A stretch of 41,563 bases of DNA from an uncultured Oscillospiraceae bacterium (lineage in GTDB: Bacteria > Bacillota > Clostridia > Oscillospirales > Oscillospiraceae). Positions 23,523 through 31,584 of the stretch are shown here, piece after piece. The notes below the pieces were generated by a model. The model saw only the letters and a list, made by a program, of their open reading frames with translations, was not told the origin of the DNA and did no database searches. The translations under genes and the position numbers were made by a program. Within the stretch, counting starts at the first letter, position 1. Every line of letters begins with the position of its first letter. The DNA lies in contig CAAEEO010000002.1 of assembly GCA_900754965.1 (NCBI GenBank), positions 1-41,563 of the forward strand, given 5' to 3'.

Positions 23523-24881
23523 GTGATCTCCTTGGAAAAAGATTTGACCATCGGCTCCCCATTCCGCACAATCTTTACCTTTGCCCTACCGGTGATGGGT
23601 GGAAATCTGTTCCAGCTGCTATACACTTTGGCGGACACCGTGATTGTTGGCCAGACACTGGGTGCAGATGCCCTGGCAGCCGTTGGTTCCACCGGCACAG
23701 TCGTCACCCTGGTTCTGCTGTTTGTCCAGGGGCTCACCGGCGGATTCGGCATCTGTCTGGGACAGCGATACGGCGCCCGTGACCAGGAAGGTCTGCAGCG
23801 CAGCGTAGGTGCGTCCTGGATTTTGTCCCTGATCGCACTGGTGATCATCACCGCTGTCTGCTGCACCTTGACGATGCCCATCCTCACCTGGCTGAAAACT
23901 CCCGCAGAAATTCAGCAAATGGCGTATGATTACCTGTTTGTCATTCTGTTGGGCACCGGTGCCACCATATTTTACAACATGATCTCCAATGTGCTGCGCG
24001 CCATGGGGGACAGCCGTACGCCGTTCTTCCTTCTGGTATTTTCCGCACTGCTGAACATCGGTCTGGACATCCTCTTTATCGTGCCGCTCCATGGCGGTGT
24101 TGCCGGCGCAGCCTGGGCAACGGTGCTGTCTCAGCTCCTCTCCGCCGTGCTTTGCACTGTCATCGCTCTGGTCCGTTTTCCCCTGCTCCGCCCTGCCCCT
24201 GTTTGGAAAGAATGGCGAAAAAGTGTTTCCAGTCTGCTGGCCATCGGTTTTCCCATGGGATTTCAAATGGCGGTCATGTGCATCGGACAGATTGCCATGC
24301 AAATGGCCATCAACGACCTGGGTTCGGAGGCAATCGCCGGATTTACCGCCGCCATTAAAGTCGATCAGCTGGCTATCCAGGTCAACAACGCTTTTGCCAC
24401 TGCCGTTTCTTCCTATGTGGCCCAAAACTACGGTGCAGACCGTTTTTCAAGAATCCGTCAGGGCGTCACCGCCTGTCTGATTCAGTTGGAAATCGCCAAT
24501 GTTCTGATGGGCGTTTTTCTGCTCTATGCCCGGGAATGGGTGGTGCCGCTGTTCATCGATCAGCCCACGGCGCAGATCGTCTCCTACTCCAGTCAGCTGC
24601 TGAAAACCGTGGTGCCATTTTACCCGGTTTTGGGGCTGCTGATCATTTATCGTGCGGCCATCCAGAGCGTCGGCAACGCAAAAATCCCATTCCTGGCCTG
24701 TATCATCGAGCTGGTCATGCGGTCAGTGGCCGCACTGGGCTTTGTGCATCTCTGGGGATACGCAGGCGTCTGCTTTGCCACGCCTCTGGCGTGGGTCGGC
24801 GCCACAGCACTTCTCCTCCCGGCATACTTTGTGACGCTGCGTAAAGTGGAACAAGAGCAGCACGGAATCCTCACCCCATAA
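23523..24881 (+). CDS. MATE-family multidrug/solute exporter
   Basis: This 452-residue protein has about 12 membrane spans and the two-fold repeat of MATE transporters (FRTIFTFALPVMGGNLFQLL, VIVGQTLGADALAAVG, GFGICLGQRYGARD; the second half begins near SLLAIGFPMGFQMAVM). Such carriers export cationic drugs or metabolites by sodium or proton antiport. The start is GTG at 23523 with a weak site AGAAAG; TTG at 23532 is an alternative. It stands alone between two terminators. The substrate cannot be predicted. Confidence 0.93.
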   Translation: MISLEKDLTIGSPFRTIFTFALPVMGGNLFQLLYTLADTVIVGQTLGADALAAVGSTGTVVTLVLLFVQGLTGGFGICLGQRYGARDQEGLQRSVGASWILSLIALVIITAVCCTLTMPILTWLKTPAEIQQMAYDYLFVILLGTGATIFYNMISNVLRAMGDSRTPFFLLVFSALLNIGLDILFIVPLHGGVAGAAWATVLSQLLSAVLCTVIALVRFPLLRPAPVWKEWRKSVSSLLAIGFPMGFQMAVMCIGQIAMQMAINDLGSEAIAGFTAAIKVDQLAIQVNNAFATAVSSYVAQNYGADRFSRIRQGVTACLIQLEIANVLMGVFLLYAREWVVPLFIDQPTAQIVSYSSQLLKTVVPFYPVLGLLIIYRAAIQSVGNAKIPFLACIIELVMRSVAALGFVHLWGYAGVCFATPLAWVGATALLLPAYFVTLRKVEQEQHGILTP

Positions 24882-24887
24882 ACTTTT

Positions 24888-24921
24888 CAGCAGTATCGTT
24901 TTTCACGATACTGCTGTTTTT
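24888..24921 (+). terminator. Terminator after MATE gene
   Basis: CAGCAGTATCGT (24888-24899) pairs perfectly with ACGATACTGCTG (24905-24916), then TTTTTG. Confidence 0.92.
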
Positions 24922-24968
24922 GTATATTTTTCGGCTGATTGCAGACAGTAATGCCACGAGGTGAGCCA

Positions 24969-25805
24969 ATGAAACAGCGTATTTTTATGATGGTGCTTTT
25001 TGTATTGACAGGACTGATGGGCACGGCGGCCTTTGTTTCCGCCTCCGAACAGCCGGAAACAGCGGAGATCCCGGTGCTGATGTATCATCATCTCCGCACA
25101 GATCCCGCCGCCTGCGGCGACTACACCGTCACGCCGGAGACTTTTGCCGGTGACCTGGCATATTTGAAAGCGCGGGGGTATCAGTCCGTCAGTGCAAAGC
25201 AGCTGATCCAGTTCACCAACGGTGATGGTTCTTTACCGGAGAAACCGGTGCTGATCACCTTTGATGATGGCCAGCGGAGTTTTGCGGTCCATGCCCTACC
25301 TATTTTGGAGGAATACGATATGTGTGCCATTCTTGCCGTGGTAGGCAGCTTTGCAGACCTATATACAGAAAATGGAGACACTGACCCTCGCTATGCCTAT
25401 TCCAACTGGGCAGAACTGTCCGAACTGCAAAATTCCGGACGAGTGGAACTTGCGGTCCACTCCTACGACATGCACCGCTTGGAGCGGCGCCGGGGCTGCG
25501 GCAAATTGAAAGGAGAGTCGGACAGTGCTTACCGCACTGCTTTCATGGCCGACCTTACCCGGGCTGAGGCCAGATTCCAGGAAGAACTGGGATCTGTGCC
25601 GGATGTGTTTGTTTATCCCTACGGGATCTACAATGACACTTCCCAGTCCATTCTCCGGGAAAAAGGGTATTCTCTGATCCTTACCTGCGATCAACAGGTG
25701 AATGAATTGTCCGCGTCGCAAGGGTCACCTCTTTGTCTGGGCCGATTCAATCGTCCATACAGTATACCCCGAGAGACATTTTTCAGTGCAATGGGAATTC
25801 AATAA
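24969..25805 (+). CDS. Secreted polysaccharide deacetylase
   Basis: This 278-residue protein has a signal peptide (MKQRIFMMVLFVLTGLMGTA, probable cleavage after VSA) and a NodB-homology domain: PVLMYHHL, LITFDDGQRSF with the metal and catalytic aspartates, AVHSYDMH with the metal histidines, and FVYPYGIYND. Family members remove acetyl groups from peptidoglycan or other N-acetylated glycans in the envelope. ATG at 24969 follows GAGGTGAG; an ATG 30 bases earlier lacks this site and would spoil the signal peptide. It stands alone and ends at a bidirectional terminator shared with the convergent E3 gene. Confidence 0.93.
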   Translation: MKQRIFMMVLFVLTGLMGTAAFVSASEQPETAEIPVLMYHHLRTDPAACGDYTVTPETFAGDLAYLKARGYQSVSAKQLIQFTNGDGSLPEKPVLITFDDGQRSFAVHALPILEEYDMCAILAVVGSFADLYTENGDTDPRYAYSNWAELSELQNSGRVELAVHSYDMHRLERRRGCGKLKGESDSAYRTAFMADLTRAEARFQEELGSVPDVFVYPYGIYNDTSQSILREKGYSLILTCDQQVNELSASQGSPLCLGRFNRPYSIPRETFFSAMGIQ

Positions 25806-25808
25806 AAA

Positions 25809-25838
25809 ATGCGCCTGCTCCTTTGGGAGCAGGCGCAT
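25809..25838. terminator. Bidirectional terminator between deacetylase and E3 genes
   Basis: ATGCGCCTGCTCC (25809-25821) pairs perfectly with GGAGCAGGCGCAT (25826-25838). An A-run lies to the left, so it serves the - strand operon as well. On the + strand the T-run is delayed (CTTAGCGTTTTTT). Confidence 0.85.
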
Positions 25839-25862
25839 CTTAGCGTTTTTTCAAATTGCAAC

Positions 25863-27890
25863 TTATCTGTTGGCGCCGTGCAGGCACTGTTTGTTCACAG
25901 CCAGCATTGCCTCACGCATTGCCTCGGTGACAGTGGGATGTGCATGAACCGTATCGATCCACTCGTCCACAGTGCACTCCAGACGCAGTGCCAGAGATGC
26001 CTCAGCAATCATATCGCAGGCGCGGGGGCCGACCATGTGAACGCCCAGAATCTCATTGTACTTGGTGTCTGCAATGACCTTGATCATGCCGGCAGTCTCG
26101 CCCATAATCAGGCTGCGGCCGTTGCCGGACATGGAGAACTTGCCCACCTTGTAGCTGACGCCCTTGGCTTTTGCTTCATCCTCCGTCATGCCCACGCATG
26201 CGTATTCCGGTCCCAGGAAGATCACAGAGGGAACGGTCTTGCGGTCAAACACCTGGTTCTGTCCGCAGGCATTGGCTGCGGCAATCTCGCCCATAGCCAT
26301 GGCAGTGTATGCCAACATCCACTTGCCGTTGGCATCGCCGATGGAGTAGATTCCTTCCACAGGGGTCTCCATCTTGTCGTTAGCCTCCAGGCTGGTCAAG
26401 CCGGTAGCAACCAGATTCAGCTTTTCAGGATTGGTCTTGCGGCCCACAGCCACCAGAACCTTCTCTGCCTCCACGCTAATCTCGCCGTCCGCAGTTTTGA
26501 CGGTGACCACAGCGCCGTCTTTGCCGCTGTCGATCTTCTCCACAGAGGCGCCGGTCATGATGGTCAGACCTGCATCGGTGAGCTGTTTCTGTACGATCTT
26601 GGTCAGCTCGCTGTCCATAGTGGGCAGCAGAGCAGGCTGCATCTCCACCACGGTCACTTTGGTGCCGAAGGTGTTGTACACGCTGCCCAGTTCCAAACCG
26701 ATGACGCCGCCGCCGATGATGAGCATAGAGGCGGGGACATTATCCAGAGTCAGTGCCTGGGTGGAGTTGATGCAGGCAGGATTGTCGATGCCGGGGATGG
26801 GAGGCATTGCAGGCTCAGAGCCACTGGCAATGATAACCTTATCGGAAGTGATGGTCTCGGTGCTGCCGTCAGCCTTCGTGACCGTGACCGTCTTATTACC
26901 GGAGAACTTGGCCTCGCCTTCCACCAGTTTGACTTTGTTCATGCGCAGCAGACCCTGTACGCCGCCTACCAGCTTGTCGCTGATGCTCTGGCGGAAGTTC
27001 TGGATTTTGTCCCAATCAAAGGTCAGGTTCTCGCTGCTGACGCCATAAGCGACAGCATTTTTGACCGTTTCATAGGTCTCAGCGCACTGCATCAGGGACT
27101 TGGTGGGGATGCATCCGCGGTTCAGGCAGGTGCCGCCGACGCGGTCTTTTTCCACCAGGGTGACTTTTGCACCCAGCTGTGCAGCACGGATGGCAGCCAC
27201 ATAGCCGCCGGGGCCGCCGCCAATCACAGTCACAGTGCCGCCTGCCACAGGAGCAGCGGGAGCAGCTGCGGGTGCTGCAGGAGCGGCTGCGGGAGCAGCC
27301 ACAGCGCCGCAAGCGTCGCCGGGGTTGCCAATGTAGCCAATGACGGTCTTGCAGGCAACAGTCTCCCCTGCCTGAACGACAATCTTCAGCAGAGTGCCGT
27401 CTTCTTCGGCCTCAATATCGTTGGTCAATTTATCGGTGGCCACGGAGAAGATGATATCGCCCTTCTTCACGGTGTCCCCTTCTTTGACTTTCCACTCTTC
27501 GATGGTGCCCTCTTCCATGGTCAGACCCAGTTTGGGCATGAGCACTTCGTGAGCGGCCGGACCTGCAGCCACAGGAGCTGCCGGTGCAGCAGGGGCTACG
27601 GGAGCAGGAGCTTCGACAGGTGCAGCAGCTGCTGCGCCAGGGGCCTGTTCACCAGCTGCGCCCAGATATCCAATAACGGTTTTGCAGGGGACAGTTTCCC
27701 CTTCGGGAACGACGATCTTGATCAGAATACCGTCGTCTTCTGCCTCAATATCATTGGTCAGCTTGTCGGTAGCCACGGAAAAGATGATGTCGCCTTTTTT
27801 TACCGTGTCGCCTTCTTTGACTTTCCACTCCTCAATGGTGCCTTCTTCCATGGTCAGGCCAAGTTTCGGCATCAGGACTTCAATTGCCAT
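25863..27890 (-). CDS. lpdA: Dihydrolipoyl dehydrogenase (E3) with two N-terminal lipoyl domains
   Basis: This 675-residue protein has two lipoyl domains (about 1-77 and 112-190), each with the lipoylation motif ATDKLTNDIEAE, joined by Ala/Pro-rich hinges. A full E3 flavoprotein follows: FAD motif VIGGGPGGYVAA, redox disulfide GGTCLNRGCIPTKSL near 250, NAD motif IIGGGVIGLELG near 390, and the interface HAHPTVTE near 650. It reoxidises dihydrolipoyl groups with NAD+. One or no lipoyl domain is usual; two on E3 is uncommon, and the enzyme itself may carry acyl groups between subunits. It is last in the operon with E1 and E2, separated from E2 by a strong hairpin. Confidence 0.96.
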   Translation of the reverse strand: MAIEVLMPKLGLTMEEGTIEEWKVKEGDTVKKGDIIFSVATDKLTNDIEAEDDGILIKIVVPEGETVPCKTVIGYLGAAGEQAPGAAAAAPVEAPAPVAPAAPAAPVAAGPAAHEVLMPKLGLTMEEGTIEEWKVKEGDTVKKGDIIFSVATDKLTNDIEAEEDGTLLKIVVQAGETVACKTVIGYIGNPGDACGAVAAPAAAPAAPAAAPAAPVAGGTVTVIGGGPGGYVAAIRAAQLGAKVTLVEKDRVGGTCLNRGCIPTKSLMQCAETYETVKNAVAYGVSSENLTFDWDKIQNFRQSISDKLVGGVQGLLRMNKVKLVEGEAKFSGNKTVTVTKADGSTETITSDKVIIASGSEPAMPPIPGIDNPACINSTQALTLDNVPASMLIIGGGVIGLELGSVYNTFGTKVTVVEMQPALLPTMDSELTKIVQKQLTDAGLTIMTGASVEKIDSGKDGAVVTVKTADGEISVEAEKVLVAVGRKTNPEKLNLVATGLTSLEANDKMETPVEGIYSIGDANGKWMLAYTAMAMGEIAAANACGQNQVFDRKTVPSVIFLGPEYACVGMTEDEAKAKGVSYKVGKFSMSGNGRSLIMGETAGMIKVIADTKYNEILGVHMVGPRACDMIAEASLALRLECTVDEWIDTVHAHPTVTEAMREAMLAVNKQCLHGANR

Positions 27891-27928
27891 GATTATTTCA
27901 TCCTTCTTTCAATTCCATTTAAGTCAAA

Positions 27929-27964
27929 TGTGTCACGCAGCGGTTTGTTCCACTGCGTGACACA
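27929..27964 (-). promoter_or_regulatory. Intercistronic hairpin between E2 and E3 genes
   Basis: TGTGTCACGCAG (27929-27940) pairs perfectly with CTGCGTGACACA (27953-27964) around a 12-base loop. On the - strand it is followed by TTTGAC rather than a T-run, so a processing or attenuation element is more likely than a full terminator. It resembles the hairpin at 31511-31548. Confidence 0.7.
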
Positions 27965-27976
27965 CAAAGTTTGTCC

Positions 27977-29311
27977 TTATGCAAGCATCAGAACAGGGTT
28001 CTCAAGCATCTCGCAGACCTTCTGGAGGAATTCAGCAGCCTGAACACCATCGATCACACGGTGGTCGGCAGTCAGGCACAGGTTCATCATAGGACGAACC
28101 ACAATCTGACCGTCACGAACCACAGGGGTATCGATCATTGCACAGACACCCAGGATCGCCAGCTCGGGCTGGTTGATGATGGGAGAGAAGTTGGTCAGGC
28201 CGTAATTGCCAAGGTTGGTAATGGTGAATGTGCCACCCTTCATGGCGTCCATTCCCAGTTTTCCAGCCTTGCCATCCTTGGCCAGCTTGTCTGCTTCCAC
28301 GGCGATTTCCGCCAGGGATTTCTTGTCGCAATCCTTGACATTGGGAACCACCAGACCGCCGGAGGGCTGTGCCACAGCCAGGCCCATATTGATATGCTTA
28401 TGATGCGTCAGCTTGTTATCCGCAAAGCTGCCATTGATGTCGGGGTAATCCCGCAGCACCAGAGAAACCACCTTCATGATGATGTGGTTGTAAGACACTT
28501 TGATGCCCTTGGGTTCCAGTGCCTTGTTGATTGCCTTGCGCAGATCCTTCATGCCGGTCGCATCGAAGGGACGGGTGAAGGTAACACGGGGGCTGGTGTG
28601 CCAGCTGTTCTCCATGTTCTTGGCAATGGCGCGGCGCATGGGAGTGACTTTAATCACTTCGTCCTCGTCCTCTGCCAGAGGTGCAGGAGGTGCGGGAGGT
28701 GCAGGAGGTGCCACAGCAGCACGCACATCTGCCTTCATGACCCGCTGGCCGTCCACGCCGATGGATGCCAGATCCACACCCAGTTCAGCTGCCATCTTGG
28801 CGGCAACAGGACTTGCCTTGATATGAGGACCTGCCACATGGGCATCCACATCTCTGGCAACAATCACACCATTGTAGCCGGTTGCAGCGATGGTGGACAG
28901 GTCATAACCCTTCTCAGATGCCAGTTTCTTGGCGTAGGGTGTTGCCAGAACATATTCTCCAGCAGGTCTTGCAACGGGAGCCGCTGCTGCCACAGGTGCA
29001 GCAGAAACTGCCGGAGCCGCAGGGGCCGCAGGGGCCGCAACAGCTGCGGCTGCTCCCGTGGGAGCCTGCTCACCGGCTGCACCCAAATAACCGATCACAG
29101 TCTTGCAGGCAACGGTCTCGCCCTCGCCCACCAGAATGGAGATCAGCACGCCGTCGTCCTCTGCTTCAATGTCGTTGGTCAGCTTGTCAGTGGCCACGGA
29201 AAACAGGATATCCCCTTTTTTCACGGTGTCACCGACTTTGCATTTCCATTCCTCGATGGTACCCTCTTCCATGGTAAGGCCGAGCTTAGGCATCAATACT
29301 TCAATCGCCAT
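27977..29311 (-). CDS. Dihydrolipoamide acyltransferase (E2) of a 2-oxoacid dehydrogenase complex
   Basis: This 444-residue protein has one lipoyl domain (1-77, lipoyl lysine in ATDKLTNDIEAE), an Ala/Pro hinge, a peripheral-subunit-binding domain (ATPYAKKLASEKGYDLSTIA, then NGVIVARDVDA) and the catalytic acyltransferase domain from about 215. The active-site motif DHRVIDG is intact near residue 415, with TFTITNLGNYGL preceding. It forms the core of the complex and transfers the acyl group to coenzyme A. ATG at 29311 follows AAAGGAG. Its lipoyl domain is almost the same as those of the neighbouring E3, pointing to recent duplication. The acyl group (acetyl or other) is not certain. Confidence 0.96.
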   Translation of the reverse strand: MAIEVLMPKLGLTMEEGTIEEWKCKVGDTVKKGDILFSVATDKLTNDIEAEDDGVLISILVGEGETVACKTVIGYLGAAGEQAPTGAAAAVAAPAAPAAPAVSAAPVAAAAPVARPAGEYVLATPYAKKLASEKGYDLSTIAATGYNGVIVARDVDAHVAGPHIKASPVAAKMAAELGVDLASIGVDGQRVMKADVRAAVAPPAPPAPPAPLAEDEDEVIKVTPMRRAIAKNMENSWHTSPRVTFTRPFDATGMKDLRKAINKALEPKGIKVSYNHIIMKVVSLVLRDYPDINGSFADNKLTHHKHINMGLAVAQPSGGLVVPNVKDCDKKSLAEIAVEADKLAKDGKAGKLGMDAMKGGTFTITNLGNYGLTNFSPIINQPELAILGVCAMIDTPVVRDGQIVVRPMMNLCLTADHRVIDGVQAAEFLQKVCEMLENPVLMLA

Positions 29312-29334
29312 AATGATTCTCCTTTACCACAAAA

Positions 29335-30309
29335 TTAAAGTACTTTTTTGATTCCGTTGTAGAGATCCTCCGGGAAGATTCTGTACATCTTCTCCAGCGT
29401 GGGAGCAAAGGGAATCGGAGTGAAGGGTGCGCCGTAACGCAGGATGGGAGCATCCAGGTACTCCAGAGCTTCCTCAGCAACGGTGGCGGCAACTTCAGCC
29501 ATGGCGCCGCCCTGTTTCACGGACTCTGCCACCAGGCACAGTCTGTGGGTCTTTTTCACGGAGTTCAGCACGGTCTCCTTATCCCAGGGGGACAGGGTGA
29601 TCAGGTCGATGACTTCAGCCTTGATGCCGTCCTTTGCCAGCAGATCTGCTGCGCCGCGGGCATTCTTCATGCCAATGGAGTAGGACACGATGGTGATATC
29701 GGTGCCCTCGCGCTCCACGCGAGCCTTGCCGATTTCGTAAGGAACTTCGTCTTCCTTCTCGGGAACCATGTCGGATTCCTTGTACAGAACCTTGTTCTCA
29801 AAGTAAATAACGGGGTCATCGGACTCGATTGCAGCTTTCAGCACCATTTTTGCATCGTAGGGGTTGGAAGGTGCCACGACTTTGATGCCGGGGATGTGGA
29901 TGAACCAGGACTCCACGGACTGAGAGTGCTGTGCAGCACCGCCGCCGGCCATGCCGTCGGGAGCACGCAGAACCAGAGGAATCTTAGCCTGGCCGCCGAA
30001 CATATAGCGAGCCTTTGCCATCTGGTTGAACACTTCGTCCATGCAAACGCCAATAAAGTCAGCAAAGTGCATATCCACAACAGGTCTTGCACCGGCCAGA
30101 GCTGCGCCGACGCCGCCGCCGATGATGAAGGTCTCGGAAATGGGGGTATCCATTACGCGGCCAGGGAACTGCTCAGGCAGACCCTTGAACTGACCGAAAA
30201 TACCGCCCTGACGGGCCAGGTCTTCACCCATGACGAATACTTCGGGGTACTTCTCCATTTCTTCGGCCATGGCCTCACGAGTTGCCTCGGAAAAACTAAT
30301 TTTACGCAT
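29335..30309 (-). CDS. 2-oxoacid (or acetoin) dehydrogenase E1 component, beta subunit
   Basis: This 324-residue thiamine-diphosphate enzyme subunit begins SFSEATREAMAEEME and contains VMGEDLARQGGIFG, DTPISETFIIGGGVGAAL, RAPDGMAGGGAAQHSQS and VIDLITLSPWDKETV, typical of PDH/AcoB beta chains. It pairs with the alpha subunit encoded just upstream to decarboxylate the substrate and reductively acylate lipoyl groups. Spacing to alpha is 15 bases. Length is standard. It is closely similar in plan to the second beta chain at 36718-37695, so two paralogous E1 enzymes are encoded within 8 kb. Confidence 0.95.
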   Translation of the reverse strand: MRKISFSEATREAMAEEMEKYPEVFVMGEDLARQGGIFGQFKGLPEQFPGRVMDTPISETFIIGGGVGAALAGARPVVDMHFADFIGVCMDEVFNQMAKARYMFGGQAKIPLVLRAPDGMAGGGAAQHSQSVESWFIHIPGIKVVAPSNPYDAKMVLKAAIESDDPVIYFENKVLYKESDMVPEKEDEVPYEIGKARVEREGTDITIVSYSIGMKNARGAADLLAKDGIKAEVIDLITLSPWDKETVLNSVKKTHRLCLVAESVKQGGAMAEVAATVAEEALEYLDAPILRYGAPFTPIPFAPTLEKMYRIFPEDLYNGIKKVL

Positions 30310-30324
30310 AATTCAGCACCTCCC

Positions 30325-31443
30325 TCAGTCTACATAGATGTCCTTCATGAACTCGGAAGGATCCGGGTATGCACAGGACACGGCATATTCTTTTGCCTTG
30401 ACGATCTTTTCTTCGCACTCTTTGCGGATATCGTCACACTCTTTCTTGGTCATCAGGTTGGCCTTGGTGACTCTGTCCTCAAAGCGATCCAGAGGATCAT
30501 TATCGTGGAGGATCTGTCTGGTCTCTTCTTTTTTACGATACAGTTCGGGGTCGCCGACATAGTGACCTTCGATACGGTAGGTCTTTGCCTCGATGAAGGT
30601 GGGGCCTTCACCCTTACGGGCGCGCTCCACAGCTTTCACAGCTGCCTGATACACCTCGAACACATCGTTGCCGTTAACGATCTCACGAGGCATATTGTAG
30701 CCAGCTGCACGATCGGAAATATCCTCCACAGCGGTGGTGGTGCGGTAGGGAGTGGTGGATGCCCAGCAGTTCATCTCATTGACGAAGATGACGGGCAGTT
30801 TCCAGGCCGCTGCCACGTTGGCAGCCTCATGGAAGGTACCGCGGTTGGAGGCACCGTCGCCGAAGAAGACGACGGAAACGTTGTCATTTTTCAATACCAG
30901 TTTACTTGCCAGAGCTGCGCCGGTGGCCAAGTTATAGCCGCCGCCCACAACGCCGTTGGCGCCCAGCATGCCCACGCTGAAGTCAGCAATGTGCATGGAG
31001 CCGCCCTTACCATGGCACAGGCCGTCTGCCTTGCCGAAGATCTCAGCCATCATGGCATTCACATCCGCACCTTTTGCGATGCAGTGACCATGGCCGCGGT
31101 GGGTAGACTCGATCATGTCGGAGTCACGCAGAGCTGCGCAAACGCCGGTAGCAATGGCTTCCTCACCAATATACAGGTGAACGAAACCGGGGATCTCACC
31201 GTTCAGGAAGTCCTTTTTCACAGACTCCTCGAAGAAACGGATGGTACACATTTTCTCAAACATCTTCACTGCCATATCCTTGTCCGTCAGAGGCGCAGTA
31301 TTGGCAGGATCAGTGATCTGCACAGGAGCAACACCGGGATAAGGTACGTTGGTATCCACGGCGGGGCCGATGTGCGGCAGCAGAGGAGCTGCGGTGCTGG
31401 GTACTGCCTTCTTAGAGGCAGCGTTTTTCTTAGCAGTTGCCAT
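30325..31443 (-). CDS. 2-oxoacid (or acetoin) dehydrogenase E1 component, alpha subunit
   Basis: This 372-residue protein binds thiamine diphosphate through GDGASNRGTFHEAANVAAAW and ends that motif with VNEMN. RGHGHCIAKGADV and GKGGSMHIAD are also conserved. The first ~50 residues (MATAKKNAASKKAVPSTAAP and on) are a low-complexity Lys/Ala/Pro extension missing from the second alpha chain; in other complexes such arms bind the E2 core. The RTTTAVEDISDRAAGY loop fits AcoA-type and PDH-type E1. ATG at 31443 follows GAAAGAAGG. It is the first dehydrogenase gene after the TRAP transporter. Confidence 0.95.
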   Translation of the reverse strand: MATAKKNAASKKAVPSTAAPLLPHIGPAVDTNVPYPGVAPVQITDPANTAPLTDKDMAVKMFEKMCTIRFFEESVKKDFLNGEIPGFVHLYIGEEAIATGVCAALRDSDMIESTHRGHGHCIAKGADVNAMMAEIFGKADGLCHGKGGSMHIADFSVGMLGANGVVGGGYNLATGAALASKLVLKNDNVSVVFFGDGASNRGTFHEAANVAAAWKLPVIFVNEMNCWASTTPYRTTTAVEDISDRAAGYNMPREIVNGNDVFEVYQAAVKAVERARKGEGPTFIEAKTYRIEGHYVGDPELYRKKEETRQILHDNDPLDRFEDRVTKANLMTKKECDDIRKECEEKIVKAKEYAVSCAYPDPSEFMKDIYVD

Positions 31444-31510
31444 GATAGTCCCTTCTTTCAGAAGATTTGAAAAATTTCATAGGGTTTTCATACATTTACT
31501 TTTGTGCTTA

Positions 31511-31548
31511 GAACACGCAGTTCCCGGTTTCCCAGGTTCTGCGTGTTC
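31511..31548 (-). promoter_or_regulatory. Hairpin between dctP and E1-alpha
   Basis: GAACACGCAG (31511-31520) pairs perfectly with CTGCGTGTTC (31539-31548); the 18-base loop holds a weak inner stem. No T-run follows on the - strand, so read-through from the TRAP genes into the dehydrogenase genes is plausible. It shares CACGCAG/CTGCGTG and loop bases with 27929-27964. Confidence 0.65.
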
Positions 31549-31558
31549 CAAACCTTTG

Positions 31559-31577
31559 TTGACCATTAGATGGTCAA
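31559..31577. promoter_or_regulatory. Palindrome next to the dctP stop codon
   Basis: TTGACCAT and ATGGTCAA are separated by TAG. The site lies eight bases beyond the dctP stop and is followed on the + strand by TTTTT. It could be a protein-binding site or part of a two-hairpin mRNA 3' structure with 31511-31548. Confidence 0.45.
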
Positions 31578-31584
31578 TTTTTCA

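Noticed and set aside
25809..28043. A 744-codon + strand open frame opposite the E3 gene
   Set aside because: Antisense to a clear lpdA; low-complexity His/Ser/Gly content is the mirror of Ala/Pro-rich lipoyl hinges.
29545..31470. A 641-codon + strand open frame opposite E1-beta and E1-alpha
   Set aside because: Shadow of two conserved genes; no ribosome site and no recognisable domain.
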